A DNA stretch of 64,000 nucleotides from Pomphorhynchus laevis (GCA_012934845.2 WNNJ02000611.1:1-64000); one strand, 5' to 3'. Shown: positions 32,615 to 43,418, counted from the stretch's first letter. Numbers and translations: made by a program. Notes: generated by a model not told the origin, from the sequence alone.

Positions 32615-33640
32615 ATGGGAGGAAGTAAGAATACAACTGAGACCGACACCAACTATGGACAACTACACGTACAGTGCTCGATACACGACTGCAGCGTCTG
32701 GCCATCAATCACCTGCGACAAGAATAAGTCTATGAAAGACTTCGTATGTGGTTTTTGTGCTAACAAACTAATCCGCAACCTTTTCAATAAGCACAAATCA
32801 ACATCCAACATATTAACTCCAACTATCCCAATCGTTTCAAATGTACTTTCACCAATCACCGACCATGGCACCATATACACTTCCCATTCCATGTCATCTT
32901 CACTTCCCGACACCCCTAGTCCCGTCCTTCCCGTCTCGCTTCTCAATAGCTCGCATCCATCAATCATAATCACCTCCACCAACCTCTTCGATTCTTTCAC
33001 TCCTAACCTTTCCTCACATCGCTTGCCACCCTCTTTATTATCATTATCCTCTGTCTCCCGTCGTCCAACCAAATCCTTCCAAATCATCAACTGCCAGCTC
33101 TTCTATCGTGATCTCACCAACTCACGTTAGTCGTCCTTCTTTACGGAAGCGTTTTCCTTCTCGCGATCGTTACGTCATCGTCGCTAATATCACTCCTTCC
33201 AACTCCTTATCTCCACAAGCACGTCTCGACCACGATATTTCGGCTTTCAGATCCATCCTCTCGTCTATTTTTCCTGCGGATAAACCATCATTTTTCATGG
33301 ACATTTTTCCTGTCGCATTCATCCGTCCAAACAAATCTTCTCAATCTAATCCTTCCCAGCCTATTCTCCTAAGACTTGTTTTCAAGCATCGCTCTCACGC
33401 GTCTTCTGTCCTCTCTCAATGATTTAAACTCATATCATCTTCAACCACTTGAATTTTCCCCGATCGGACCCCTTCTGAAATCGCTCAACTCTCTTCTGCC
33501 ACCATCGAAAAACGCCGACGCGAGGAAAACGCCGAAACATCACTCTCTATCCAAAACATATACGGAAATTTTCAAGTTGTCCACACTCGTCCAAAAATTC
33601 GATGGCGCTCCATCTCTCCTATGTGTCTTCTCCACTAGAC
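32615..33640 (+). pseudogene. A2 ORF1
   Basis: MGGSKNTTETDTNYG, then the Cys4/Trp module (VQCSIHDCSVW ... FVCGFC), a long Ser/Pro/Thr linker, and the C-terminal domain in other frames: RKRFPSRDRYVIVANITPS, QARLDHDISAFRSILSSIF, VAFIRPNKSS, RLVFKHRSHASSVLSQ, then FPDRTPSEIAQL and VVHTRPKIRW. At least two breaks. It ends over the ORF2 start. Confidence 0.83.
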
Positions 33641-35170
33641 GGTATCACCACCACACACGCTTTCCGCCTCGGCCTCATCAACACTAGATCTATTCTCAAA
33701 AAATCCGATCTTATCCTCAACCTATTCACTAAGCAACCTATCGATCAATTCTGCCTCACCGAATCCTGGCACTTAGATTCCGACGACCTTTCCATTCGCC
33801 GTCTGCTCTCTGCCGGTTGCTCCCTAGTCGAATCCGCCGCCCCTTAGGCTCATACTCTTCTAAATTCTCTAATCATAACGGCATCGTCGCATTCGCGCGT
33901 CACCCCGCGTCTCTTCGCTAAATCAATCCCCTTTTTAGTCCTTGCTCTTTTGAGTTGCTCACCTGTCGTTCTTCTAATCCGATCACTCTAGATCTCGCCA
34001 TTGTATACCGTCCTGGTTCATCAGCTCCTACATCCTTATTTTTTACCGAACTCGCTGACCTCCTTTCTCATTGTTCTTTGTCCTCAATCCCTTCACTCGT
34101 TCTAGGCGACTTTAATATCCGCCTAGACCACCCCTCTTCCACGGATTCCATCTGGTTCATCAACATTCTATACAACTACAATTACAAACTAATCTAGACT
34201 GCCCCCTTGGTGGGGCACTCGACATCATCGCTGTCCTTGATCATTTTGCTGTTTACCCCTCACTGTCCATCTTCGATCCTGACCTATCCGATCACTTTCT
34301 CGTCACCCTTGATCTCACTCACAATCACACTCTCCTCAGACACCTACAATCCTACGTCGCCCTTGGAGAAATCTTGACCTCTCCCATCTCCGCTCTGCCT
34401 TACTCAAATCGTCTTGATCCTATCCCACAACAACCTATTCATCTCCTCACGATCTCGCCTTTCTTTTCGACTCTGAACTCACATCCACTCTCGATCTTCT
34501 CTTGCACTTCAAGCCTCACCCACACCGTCGCTTGCACCGTGCCCATGGTTTGACATTCAATGCCTACTCTCAAAACGTTAACTCCGCCATGCTTTTCTAG
34601 GCTATCACCACTCTCTCAAACGTGATTTCCGCTCGATCACTACGTCTTTCCGTGATTACTATCTTGCTCTTCGCCGGTATCATCTCAACCTACTACGTAC
34701 CAAATGCAACTCCTTCTGGCAGCATAAAATCATCACTTCATTCAACTCTAAGACTCTCTGGCATACTTTTAACTCAATCCTTGCTAGTTCCTATACGCCG
34801 TGCAACATCAATGCCTATGATTATTCGTTATTTTTCCAGACGAAATTATCCACGTTGCTATCTCACACATCGGTCTCCATCCTATCCCACTCTACCCGCC
34901 TAGTCTCATCATTTCGGAACTATCATCTTATCCCTGTCTCACCTTCCGAAGTATCATCTGTTCTCATGTCCTTGCCCAGCAAAACCTCACCTGCCGATCC
35001 CCTGCCTACCCACATACTTAAATCCATATGCTCATCGATATCCCCTTTTCTCACAACCTTGTTTAACTCGTCCATCCGCAGTCGTATCTTCCCTTCACAC
35101 TAGAAATCTGCAATCGTTCGTCCCCTACTAAAGAAACAATCGCTCGACCCCTCCCTTCCTTTTAGCTATC
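33602..35170 (+). pseudogene. A2 ORF2 (endonuclease and RT start)
   Basis: ATG at 33602 is inside CGATGG, the Arg-Trp codons of ORF1. Readable: LINTRSILKKSDLILNLF...FCLTESWHLDSDDLSIRRL, the VYRPGSSAPTSLFF and VLGDFNIRLD endonuclease motifs, LSDHFLVTL, and the RT entry KTSPADPLPTHILKSICSSISPFLTTLFNSSIRSRIFPS. Several stops and frame changes. Confidence 0.85.
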
Positions 35171-36160
35171 GTCGAAGGCCAAGGAGAGGTCGAGGGAGAT
35201 TAGAACAATATATAGAGCCTTGTCACGAGAAATTAGTAGGGCGTTGTAAATTTTCATTCAGGCGATTTCTGTGAAGTGATTGGAGCGGAAAGCGGATTGG
35301 TAAGGAGGGTACATACAGATTGGATGAATAAAGAAAAGCGTTGATCTGTATTAAGATAAAACGTTCAAAGATCTTAGAAATAGTAGGGAGTTCTGAAATG
35401 GGGAGATATCTAGAAGGACGTGAGGGGTCGATCCATTGTTTCTTAAGGATGGGACGAACGATGGCGAATTTTCAGTGTAAAGGGAATATTCAACTGCGGA
35501 TGGATGAGTTAATAAAGGTGGTGAGGAAAGGTGATATCGATGATCATATGGATTTAAGTAAGATGGTGGGCAGGGAATCAGCATGAGAGATTTTGTTGTC
35601 AACGACGTGAGGACTGATGATACTTCGGCAGATGAGACAATGGAGAAGATGAAAAAGTTCCAAGAGGATGATACTTGGCGTGTAACAATGAGATGGAATG
35701 GATACGCGGTTGTAAGAAAGCAACATGGATACTTTGGTCTGGAGAAATGACGAATAATCATGGGGATTTATGTTGTAAGACGAAGAGGAGCGAGAATGGA
35801 TTGAGTTAAAAGTATGCCGAGAAACTTAGAATTCAATGAAATGTTGATTTTATGCTGCCAGAATGAGTTACATTTAGTACGTAGTAGGTGATGAGACTTG
35901 TGAAGAGTAAGATAGGAATCACGGAGAACGGACTGAGCGAGCGGATGTCACGTCTGAGAGAGCGGTGATAGACTCGAAAAGCATGACGGATTCGACGCTT
36001 AGAGAGTAGGCATTGAATGTCAAACCACGTGGAACGATGCAAGCGACAGTGTGGGTGAGGCTTGAAGGGCAAGAGAAGATCGAGAGTGGATGTGAGTTCA
36101 GAGTCGAAAAGAAAGACGAGATCATGAGGAGAGGAATATGTTAATGTGGGAGAAGATAGA
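35171..36160 (-). mobile_element. LINE family A2 fragment, opposite orientation
   Basis: Minus-strand A2 sequence from RT (LYIVLISLDLSLAFD-like, near 35185-35230) back to the linker (HPHCRLHRSTWFDIQCLLSKRRIRHAFRVYHRSL, 35833-36072). It joins the plus-strand A2 copy head to head at 35170. Its 5' portion (35916 onward) belongs to the 401-bp direct repeat. All frames broken. Confidence 0.85.
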
Positions 36161-36316
36161 GACGATTTAACATTGACGATTTTATCTCAAAGTGTTTTAT
36201 TATTCGATTAAATTAAGTAGTAATAATTAATTAATAGTTATTTTTATATAATTACAAAGCTGTTGACTGAAAACGCAGTATCACGTTTATAATATACTTC
36301 TATTGCTTCTCTAATC
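35916..36316. repeat. 401-bp direct repeat, left copy
   Basis: Identical or nearly so to 38724-39124 (offset exactly 2808 bp). It contains part of the A2 fragment and 160 bp of AT-rich non-LINE sequence. With the eIF3h segment it defines a 2808-bp tandem unit. Confidence 0.92.
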
Positions 36317-36556
36317 CCTAGGATTAAAAAATTATAAAGTTTATAGTTTATAAAGTCGATAATAGCAACATCAAGCGATAAGTTTAACTTTTAAATTCTA
36401 ATTTCTAACGATATAACGAACTTTTCACCATTTCGTAAAAAATGAACAAGTTTGTAGATTAACACAGACAAATCAATTCATCTTTAAAACAATGACGTAT
36501 GTATCCTTAAAAATATTAACAAAAAATGTTTCTCTTTGAGTTATTACAAACATATC
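36317..36556 (-). other. 3' flank of eIF3h copy 3
   Basis: AT-rich sequence downstream of the stop codon, shared with copy 4 (43527-43768). Probable 3' UTR; no definite poly(A) signal can be assigned. No other gene seen. Confidence 0.5.
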
Positions 36557-37633
36557 TTATTTGCTAAGCCCGTCTTGTAATGTAAATAACTTCAAGAGGC
36601 TTTGAATAAGTAATTGGTGCAGATCATTACAAGATTTTATTACATCGTTGGCGTTTAGGAATGACTTCTTGCGATCTGGTATTGGAAATTGAGGGAGTAA
36701 ATTGCTTATATCTTCGGGCAAAGGAGGCTCACCACGTTGTTTACGAAGCTCATTATCTTTCTGCCTTTGATGTATGAGTACCTCCTTTTGTTGATTATAT
36801 ATACGCAATAATTTCGTATACTGACCGAGAATATAGCATTCATTTCCATATTGATCTAGATGATTGTACAGCTCAGACAGATCCCGCTCTAGAATTAGGG
36901 GTGTGTTTGCCAGTAGGTGATTTTCATCCGATGGATAGTCGCTAGATAGTTGGTCAATGTACAGATTTGTTAACGGGCTTTTTTTAATTAGTATAGGAAG
37001 TTCTTCGAACAAGTTACTAAAAATTAAATTCAATGAAGCTATTTTTTCAGGAGTCATTTCGTATAGATGACCAGCGTCCCTCGCCTTCCTCGTAAGTCGA
37101 AAAGCTTTCAGATGAATAAAACCGTTATTGAATTTCCATGGATCGTAGAATATAGCAATATCGGCACTTTCTCTGCTGTGATAATCGTACATGGCAGTCA
37201 AGTATTCAGCACTTGGCATGTTATCACTCGTTACACTCTGATAGAAACCTACTTGCATGTAGTCCAGCTTTGCTTCACGGAAAAAGCTAATCATTGTCGA
37301 TTGATATTGCTCCATGTCGACTTCGAATTTTGCTGATTGACCGGAAACTAGCTGCTGATTTTGTTGTTGGCTAAGACCAATTACGGGCTTTGCATGTTGG
37401 GAAAGTGGAAGGGCAAAGCAATTCGTCACTTCCAAGGTATGATTGTTGATGAGTCCAACCAAGCTGCCCATTGCTGCCTCTTCCTTTTCATCGTTTGTAT
37501 GTTTGATAATTTTCATAATAACAACGGCATCTATTTCGACAGTGTCGAATTTAAAATCGTGTGTATCTAAGACAGATGATGAACTCTCGGATGAAAGCTG
37601 CTTGGATTTAAGATCTCTCAATCCAGAGGACAT
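36557..37633 (-). CDS. EIF3H: eIF3 subunit h (intact copy 3)
   Basis: An uninterrupted 358-codon frame, close to the about 350 residues usual for animal eIF3h. N-terminal low-complexity Ser-rich tail (1-25), MPN domain (about 30-175: VEIDAVVIMKIIKH, GLINNHTLEVTNCFALP, DYMQVGFYQS, AIFYDPWKFNNGFIHLKAFRLT), helical middle (LFEELPILIKKSPLTNLYI) and C-terminus with QRGEPPLPEDISNLLPQF and LHQLLIQSLLKLFTLQDGL. As in all eIF3h the MPN fold lacks the metalloprotease JAMM motif, so it is structural: with eIF3f it supports the eIF3 complex in translation initiation. No intron in the coding frame. Differs from copy 4 at about three codons. Confidence 0.95.
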   Translation of the reverse strand: MSSGLRDLKSKQLSSESSSSVLDTHDFKFDTVEIDAVVIMKIIKHTNDEKEEAAMGSLVGLINNHTLEVTNCFALPLSQHAKPVIGLSQQQNQQLVSGQSAKFEVDMEQYQSTMISFFREAKLDYMQVGFYQSVTSDNMPSAEYLTAMYDYHSRESADIAIFYDPWKFNNGFIHLKAFRLTRKARDAGHLYEMTPEKIASLNLIFSNLFEELPILIKKSPLTNLYIDQLSSDYPSDENHLLANTPLILERDLSELYNHLDQYGNECYILGQYTKLLRIYNQQKEVLIHQRQKDNELRKQRGEPPLPEDISNLLPQFPIPDRKKSFLNANDVIKSCNDLHQLLIQSLLKLFTLQDGLSK

Positions 37634-38723
37634 CTAAAATATTTAGAGCAAATAAAATTAACAGTTTAATACATCCAATGCAAACAATATTTTATGTCAT
37701 TCCTAATGAACAGTGTTAGCTTAACAATTTTATTAAATCTCAGTTCCTCTCTTTGAAGTGCATACCAACAACTAATGTTAGACATTTCAATTTGAATGTT
37801 GGTTATTGTTGTTTAATTTTACAACTTTTAATTAAATTACATTTTGAAATACTTGGATAAGATTTAATAAATATTAACAAAACATTTAATATACACATTA
37901 TATTCCATTATATCAAATTAAATATTTAAGCATTTAAATATTTCTATATTTTTAATATTTTGTAATATCAGCTTAATATGTATATTATGAGAAGTAGCGT
38001 GTTGTAAATTGGAATTAATAAGAACACTACAAGAAATATTTGTTTATATTATTTAAATATATAGTTTTAACAATCGTTAAATATATTTTGTTCATTCTCT
38101 ACTTTTCGATCAAAAATTTGAATAAGCAACTTTTACGTCACCTCAATATCAGTTTAAAACGTTTCAAATTCAACTTCACCGTTTGCTTCCTGGTTTTAAC
38201 ATTTTAGATTTAACGATTTAGATTCAACGATACATTCGAACAGAATGTAATGAAATACATCAAATTCTTCTTATATTAGAATATATTCAATTTAATGTCA
38301 AAAAAGAACAAAATTAATTAAAATTGATAAATGCACTGCAAATAACAAATCAATTTTAAATGTTCGAATGTTCGAATACCAATTAAATGTTCGAATGTTC
38401 GAATACTAATTTAATGTTCGAATGTTAAAAATAAAAAATAATAATTTGGATTTTTTTGAAAATTGAGCACAATAAATGGGAAACGAGAAGCAAATAATTA
38501 ATAGATTTAGAAATTAACGCTAATTGAATAGAATGAAAAAATGTGAGATTATTGGAATAGCATATTAAAAATAAAAAAGTCGGTTTTCAAAAAATCAAAA
38601 TTTTTCGAATTATAATCGACTTAAAAAGTTTTAAATTGTAATTTAAATAAAGCTTACTGATGTGATATCACGAACATTTGAGAATTTTAAATAAATTATA
38701 CATTTTATCTTTTAATATCTTTT
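37634..38723 (-). promoter_or_regulatory. Upstream region of eIF3h copy 3
   Basis: About 1.1 kb of non-coding AT-rich DNA shared with copies 1 and 4. The base pairs touching the ATG read TATTTTAG on the coding strand, a splice-acceptor form suggesting a 5' UTR intron or spliced-leader addition. Overlapping AATGTTCGAA repeats lie at 38357-38425. The shared region stops at 38723, where the tandem unit restarts. Confidence 0.55.
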
Positions 38724-39124
38724 GAATCACGGAGAACGGACTGAGCGAGCGGATGTCACGTCTGAGAGAGCGGTGATAGACTCGAAAAGCATGACGGATT
38801 CGACGCTTAGAGAGTAGGCATTGAATGTCAAACCACGTGGAACGATGCAAGCGACAGTGTGGGTGAGGCTTGAAGGGCAAGAGAAGATCGAGAGTGGATG
38901 TGAGTTCAGAGTCGAAAAGAAAGACGAGATCATGAGGAGAGGAATATGTTAATGTGGGAGAAGATAGAGACGATTTAACATTGACGATTTTATCTCAAAG
39001 TGTTTTATTATTCGATTAAATTAAGTAGTAATAATTAATTAATAGTTATTTTTATATAATTACAAAGCTGTTGACTGAAAACGCAGTATCACGTTTATAA
39101 TATACTTCTATTGCTTCTCTAATC
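38724..39124. repeat. 401-bp direct repeat, right copy
   Basis: Start of the second 2808-bp unit. After 39124 (AATC) the unit is interrupted by CR1-B1 and continues at 43524 with AATCCCTAGG, giving a 4-bp candidate target-site duplication. Confidence 0.92.
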
Positions 39125-39177
39125 TAAGAAAATTTATAACTGTTCTAGCAAATTACAATAAATAACATACAAACAAT

Positions 39178-39362
39178 TAAGAACGATTCCAGAAGAACGA
39201 TTCCAGAAGAACGATTCCAGAATAATTACTTATTATAAGTAATTATAAGTTACATTGAGATACAGACAAACGAGCCACCGCTCATCGGCTGTTGTATACT
39301 AATAATACAATCTAAAGTAAATACACTCTAAAGTAAATATAATCTAAAGTAAATACACGACC
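39178..39362 (+). repeat. CR1-B1 5' UTR short repeats
   Basis: Three copies of AGAAGAACGATTCC (about 39178-39222), a TAATTACTTATTATAAGTAATTA palindromic stretch broken into short arms, and three copies of CTAAAGTAAATA (39309-39357) just upstream of ORF1. The last motif also occurs before CR1-H ORF1 (20381). Confidence 0.85.
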
Positions 39363-39383
39363 TGATATTAGCAGACCACAATT

Positions 39384-40511
39384 ATGGGCAGACGTAAGGG
39401 AAACGATATTCCTGAATTCATATCAAGACAAGTAGGATGTGATGGTGATGGCTGCAATGTCTGGACTACAGTAACTGTACCACATAAAGATGCTGATACA
39501 TTGAGTAGAAGAAAATTCATATGTGGTTTTTGTACTGCGTCAATCGTATTTTGTAGTTCACCGACATCAGCAAAGGACAATGCTCATTTTAACTTAAAGA
39601 CACCCAAGATTCAAGAACAAATAATTGACAAAGAATCTAGCATATGCCAGAGCAAAATCACTACGCCGATGTCGTTACACGTCAATTCAAATAAGGAACC
39701 AGACGTAATAGATGCTTCAAGTTCGACTCGCATTTGGACACGAGGACATAAACATTCACGGACGGTATATAAACAAAGAAGAAATATCAATGACAGCACT
39801 GTGATGGCAAACGACAAGGATAAAGTTACACCTGAGAGTATTACTAAATGGCCTTCACCTTTATCTGACATATTCGCGGAACACAGTCCTAAGAACCACA
39901 ATATATTGATTTCTACTCCTGTTCAACCAAAGAATGTATTAAAGCAGCCTTTAAGTAGAACGCAGACAAGAGACGATGATAGAGTGTGTAATGATGTGGC
40001 AGTCGGAAATGAAAATGGACTGAAATCCAATGATTTGACAGATAAGACATTTGTTGAAATTATCAATATTAGGAATCGTGCTAGAAACAGAAATAATTGC
40101 GTAATTTTTGCTAACATCACTGAATCTTCTGCAGACAACGTTCAGACCCGTGTGGATGATGACGTAGTTTCTATTCGTAAGGTCTTTTCGGATATATTCG
40201 TTCAGGGTGAAGAGAATATTGCGCGTAGTCTCAATGTCAAAAGCTTATTTCGTCTTAGTAAAAAAGCACAACACAAACCACGATTACTTAAAGTAGTATT
40301 TGATTCTGCAGATAATACAAGAGCAGTTTTAGCTAGAGGTTATCGCTTGAAAGGTAAGACGACAAAAATTTTTAAAGATCTCTCGGTTGAGGAAAGATTG
40401 TTGCTTAATAATGCTCGTGCTAATCTAGCATTTAGAAGATCGAATGGAGAGACTGATCTAATGATAAGAAATTTTCGAGTAGTTCGTCGGCGACCATTCG
40501 TGCGTTGGTGA
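39384..40511 (+). CDS. CR1-B1 ORF1 (intact)
   Basis: A complete 375-codon protein and the reference for this ORF1 family. Residues 1-55 carry MGRRKGNDIPEF and the Cys4/Trp module (VGCDGDGCNVW-x19-FICGFC). About 60-220 is a polar, Thr/Asn-rich linker with a TRIWTRGHKH patch. The C-terminal domain (about 225-375) reads RARNRNNCVIFANITESS, TRVDDDVVSIRKVF, KSLFRLSKKAQHKPRLLKVVF, RGYRLKGKTTKIFKDLSVEER, ETDLMIRNFRVVRRRPFVRW, likely the nucleic-acid-binding part of the LINE RNP. The stop (TGA 40509-40511) overlaps the ORF2 frame. Confidence 0.9.
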   Translation: MGRRKGNDIPEFISRQVGCDGDGCNVWTTVTVPHKDADTLSRRKFICGFCTASIVFCSSPTSAKDNAHFNLKTPKIQEQIIDKESSICQSKITTPMSLHVNSNKEPDVIDASSSTRIWTRGHKHSRTVYKQRRNINDSTVMANDKDKVTPESITKWPSPLSDIFAEHSPKNHNILISTPVQPKNVLKQPLSRTQTRDDDRVCNDVAVGNENGLKSNDLTDKTFVEIINIRNRARNRNNCVIFANITESSADNVQTRVDDDVVSIRKVFSDIFVQGEENIARSLNVKSLFRLSKKAQHKPRLLKVVFDSADNTRAVLARGYRLKGKTTKIFKDLSVEERLLLNNARANLAFRRSNGETDLMIRNFRVVRRRPFVRW

Positions 40512-43418
40512 GTTTGGAGAGTTCTTCGAGGGATTCCATTTTACAATCAGGAAATCTAGCGCGCATTGATATCACATCCAACATTACTACTCAATTACCC
40601 TCTGCTTCTGGTATTAGTGTCGCCTATACTAATTTAAGGAGTATTTTACCAAAATTTGATGAACTTAAGGCATGGGTCATTATAAATAAACCTGCGATCC
40701 TGGCTCTCACTGAAACATGGCTGCATCGTGATATCCCCGATGGTTTAATTGCTATTATGGGATATAATTTGGTGAGAGCTGATAGAGAGTCTCGGAAGGG
40801 TGGAGGTGTTGCGCTATATATATCGACACCCTTAAACATTACTTCCACTCGTAATTTTAAAAATGAACTGGGCACGTGTGAGTTTCTCTCAGTCATTGTT
40901 TCACACTTCGGAGGTCCCTTAGGTATTGCCGTGTGCTACAGGTCGCCGCAATCATCCGTATTGAGTCATGAATTCTCTACACTAATTAGTCAATGTTCTG
41001 AGCTTGAAGAATATCTACTAGTTGGCGATTTTAATATACCCTCAGCTGGTCACATCGGGAATTATGTTTTGGATAGTAGTTCTTCCAAGTCAGATGCGGA
41101 TTTGTGGAATTTTCTTACAAATGATCTCATGTTAGAGCAACATGTGCAGTCGCCCACCAGATTCGCGCAAAACCAGGAATCTTGTCTAGATTTGGTATTT
41201 TCCAAATTAATTACAAGTGTGGGTAATATGAGCTATCAGAGTCCTATTGGATTGAGCGATCATTGCATGATCTTATTCAATTATTTTTCTAGGTGTATGA
41301 TCCCAAAACTGGAAAATTTGATAGTGTCGAAAAGATCTTGGCAACAAATTGATGAAGACTCATTACGAGAGGCGGCACTAAGAACATCATTCAACTGTGC
41401 TAGTGAAGACATTGAGGTAAGGTGGCATGTTATTGAATCAGGTTTAGTAGCTCTTGCAGATAAGTTTGCACCACTCCGTAGATTACCAAAAAGTAAAGCT
41501 AAATACCCTCCTTGGTTTGACACTGAATTGCGATATGCTCTCAAACATAGGAATCGTCTATTTGAACTAAGCCGTCATCAGAATAATTTTAAAAAGCGGT
41601 ATACAATGTTCCGAAATTTCGTCAATCGCCTTAAGATTACAAAAAGGCAAAGTTTTGAAGATCAATTAGCTTTACAAATTGATACAGAACCAAAAAAATT
41701 TTGGGCTTATGTGAAAGGATCCAGAGCTCTGCTACCAGCAATTTAATCTTTAAGAGACGGTAACACTCGAGTGACATCGCCAGACAGCATGGCAGAATTG
41801 TTTGCATCCGCTTTTGAGCTGACACCAGATGCTTTCTCTAGCATATGTAGAGATGGAGCATCACAACAGGTAGAAATTGGTTCTCCAGTTTTAACGATAA
41901 CAGCACATAATGTTTTTGTTGAATTGGCTAGGTTATCTAGATCATCAGCGGCAGGCCCCGATGATATTCACCCCAACTTCTTAAGTTACTTGCTCCTGTT
42001 CTGGCTGAGCCATTAGCCTCCATATTTGAGCTGAGCTTGCGCATTTCGAAGTTACCTGCTGCCTGGAAAAAAGCGATTGTAGTACCAATTTATAAAAATG
42101 GTGAAAAAGATGATCCGAATAACTATAGGGCAATAAGTCTAACTAGTGTTGTATGCAAAGTGATTGAGCGCATACTAAACAGACGCATATATGATCATTT
42201 GAGTTCGCTAAGAATTCTCAATAATGCACAGCATGGATTTCGCCCTCGGCGTTCATGTCTTACAAACTTATTACATGCTCGTGAAGATTGGGTTGGACAT
42301 GTTGCTAACGGGTACTGTATCGACGTAATATTTCTTGACTTTAGTCGGGCTTTTGATAGGGTGCCCCACAAAATGCTAATTTCCACCCTTGAGTCTTATA
42401 AAGTCAATCGCTCCATTATAAGCTGGATTCAAGATTTTCTTAAAGATAGATCCTTTGCTGTTCGTGTAGGTCAATCCCTATCGTCTTATCGTCCTATAAC
42501 CTCAGGAGTACCACAGGGATCAGTCTTAGGACCCTTGTTGTTTAACATATTTATAAATCAGCTACTAGATTTAATTGAGGATTGTAGTGTTTTAGCTTTT
42601 GCCGACGATGTAAAGGTATGGAAATTGATTAAAACCAACAAGGATCGAAATGACTTTCAAAATATCCTAAACATTGTTTATCGATGGTCTTTAAACACTG
42701 GAATTACATTGAATATTAAAAAGTGTGCACATATGAGATTAGGTCATAGCAATGTGAGTCAAGAATATTTTATTGGCGATGAGTTTGTTGTTTCCACGCA
42801 GTCCATTCTGGATCTTGGTATAATTGTTCAAAACAATCTGAAAACACGTACTAACACTGATAGGATTTGTAACGCAGCAAGAAGAATGACCTATATTGTC
42901 AAAAATTGCTTTAAAGATTTATCTCCCGTTTGTTTGTGCGTTTATATAATGCTCTTATAAGACCGATATTAGAATATGTGTCGCCAGTAGTCTTTCCGTG
43001 TACGCGTACAGAACTTGATCAATTAGAGCGCATACTTCGACGGTTTACGAAATTATGTCCTCAGGTACGATATCTTCCCTATGAAGCACGAATAAAAAGT
43101 TTGAATATGCCGACAGTGCGTGAAAGGTTCCTTCTTTTCGACCTTCTAGCTATGTATCGACTAGTTAATAAAGATGAAAATTTTTTAGCAAATAGAGTTG
43201 AACGGGATGGACGTAGAGGGCACTCGAAAGTACTAGTAGTACATGAGCACGGAAAATACCCTCGTCATTTCCGACTGTCTCATCGAGCGGTGAATATTTG
43301 GAATCATCTTCCAGTTGATGTCGTTGCGGTGCATACAATCAATGAATTTAAATCCAATATAAAGAACTGGATTCGAAATGAGAACGAATGGTGGTTGCTG
43401 CAGTATCCATGGTTCTGA
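40505..43418 (+). pseudogene. CR1-B1 ORF2 (endonuclease-RT), few lesions
   Basis: APE endonuclease in the first 413 codons (AYTNLRSILPKFDELKAW, ALTETWL, RKGGGVALYIS, VGDFNIPSAG, GLSDHCMILFNYF), linker PPWFDTELRYAL, then RT (IVVPIYKNGEKDDPNNYRAISLTSVVCKVIERIL, FLDFSRAFDRVPHK, GVPQGSVLGPLLF, FADDVKVW) and the C-terminus RRGHSKVLVV...RLSHRAVNIWNHLP...FKSNIKNW. Lesions: TAA at about 41744, a frame change near 41990 and another near 42940. There is no ATG at the junction; the frame is open from UUG 40505. Confidence 0.9.

Larger units (their letters stand above)
32450..35170 (+). mobile_element. LINE family A2, 3'-truncated copy
   Basis: Plus-strand element with a 5' UTR carrying AATCCAGTT repeats, ORF1 and about half of ORF2. 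It ends abruptly at 35170 inside the RT fingers (DPSLPFSYR), where an A2 piece of opposite orientation begins. Confidence 0.87.

Noticed and set aside
36557-37633. eIF3h copies as processed retrocopies
   Set aside because: No poly(A) tail or TSD, and long upstream non-coding DNA is shared between copies. A single ancient retrocopy before duplication remains possible.
37067-37637. Antisense frames over eIF3h (64-89 codons)
   Set aside because: They mirror the coding strand in every copy and show no independent features.
35916-39124. 401-bp direct repeats as LTRs around eIF3h
   Set aside because: They contain LINE A2 coding sequence, lack terminal TG..CA, and enclose no LTR-element genes; a tandem duplication explains them.
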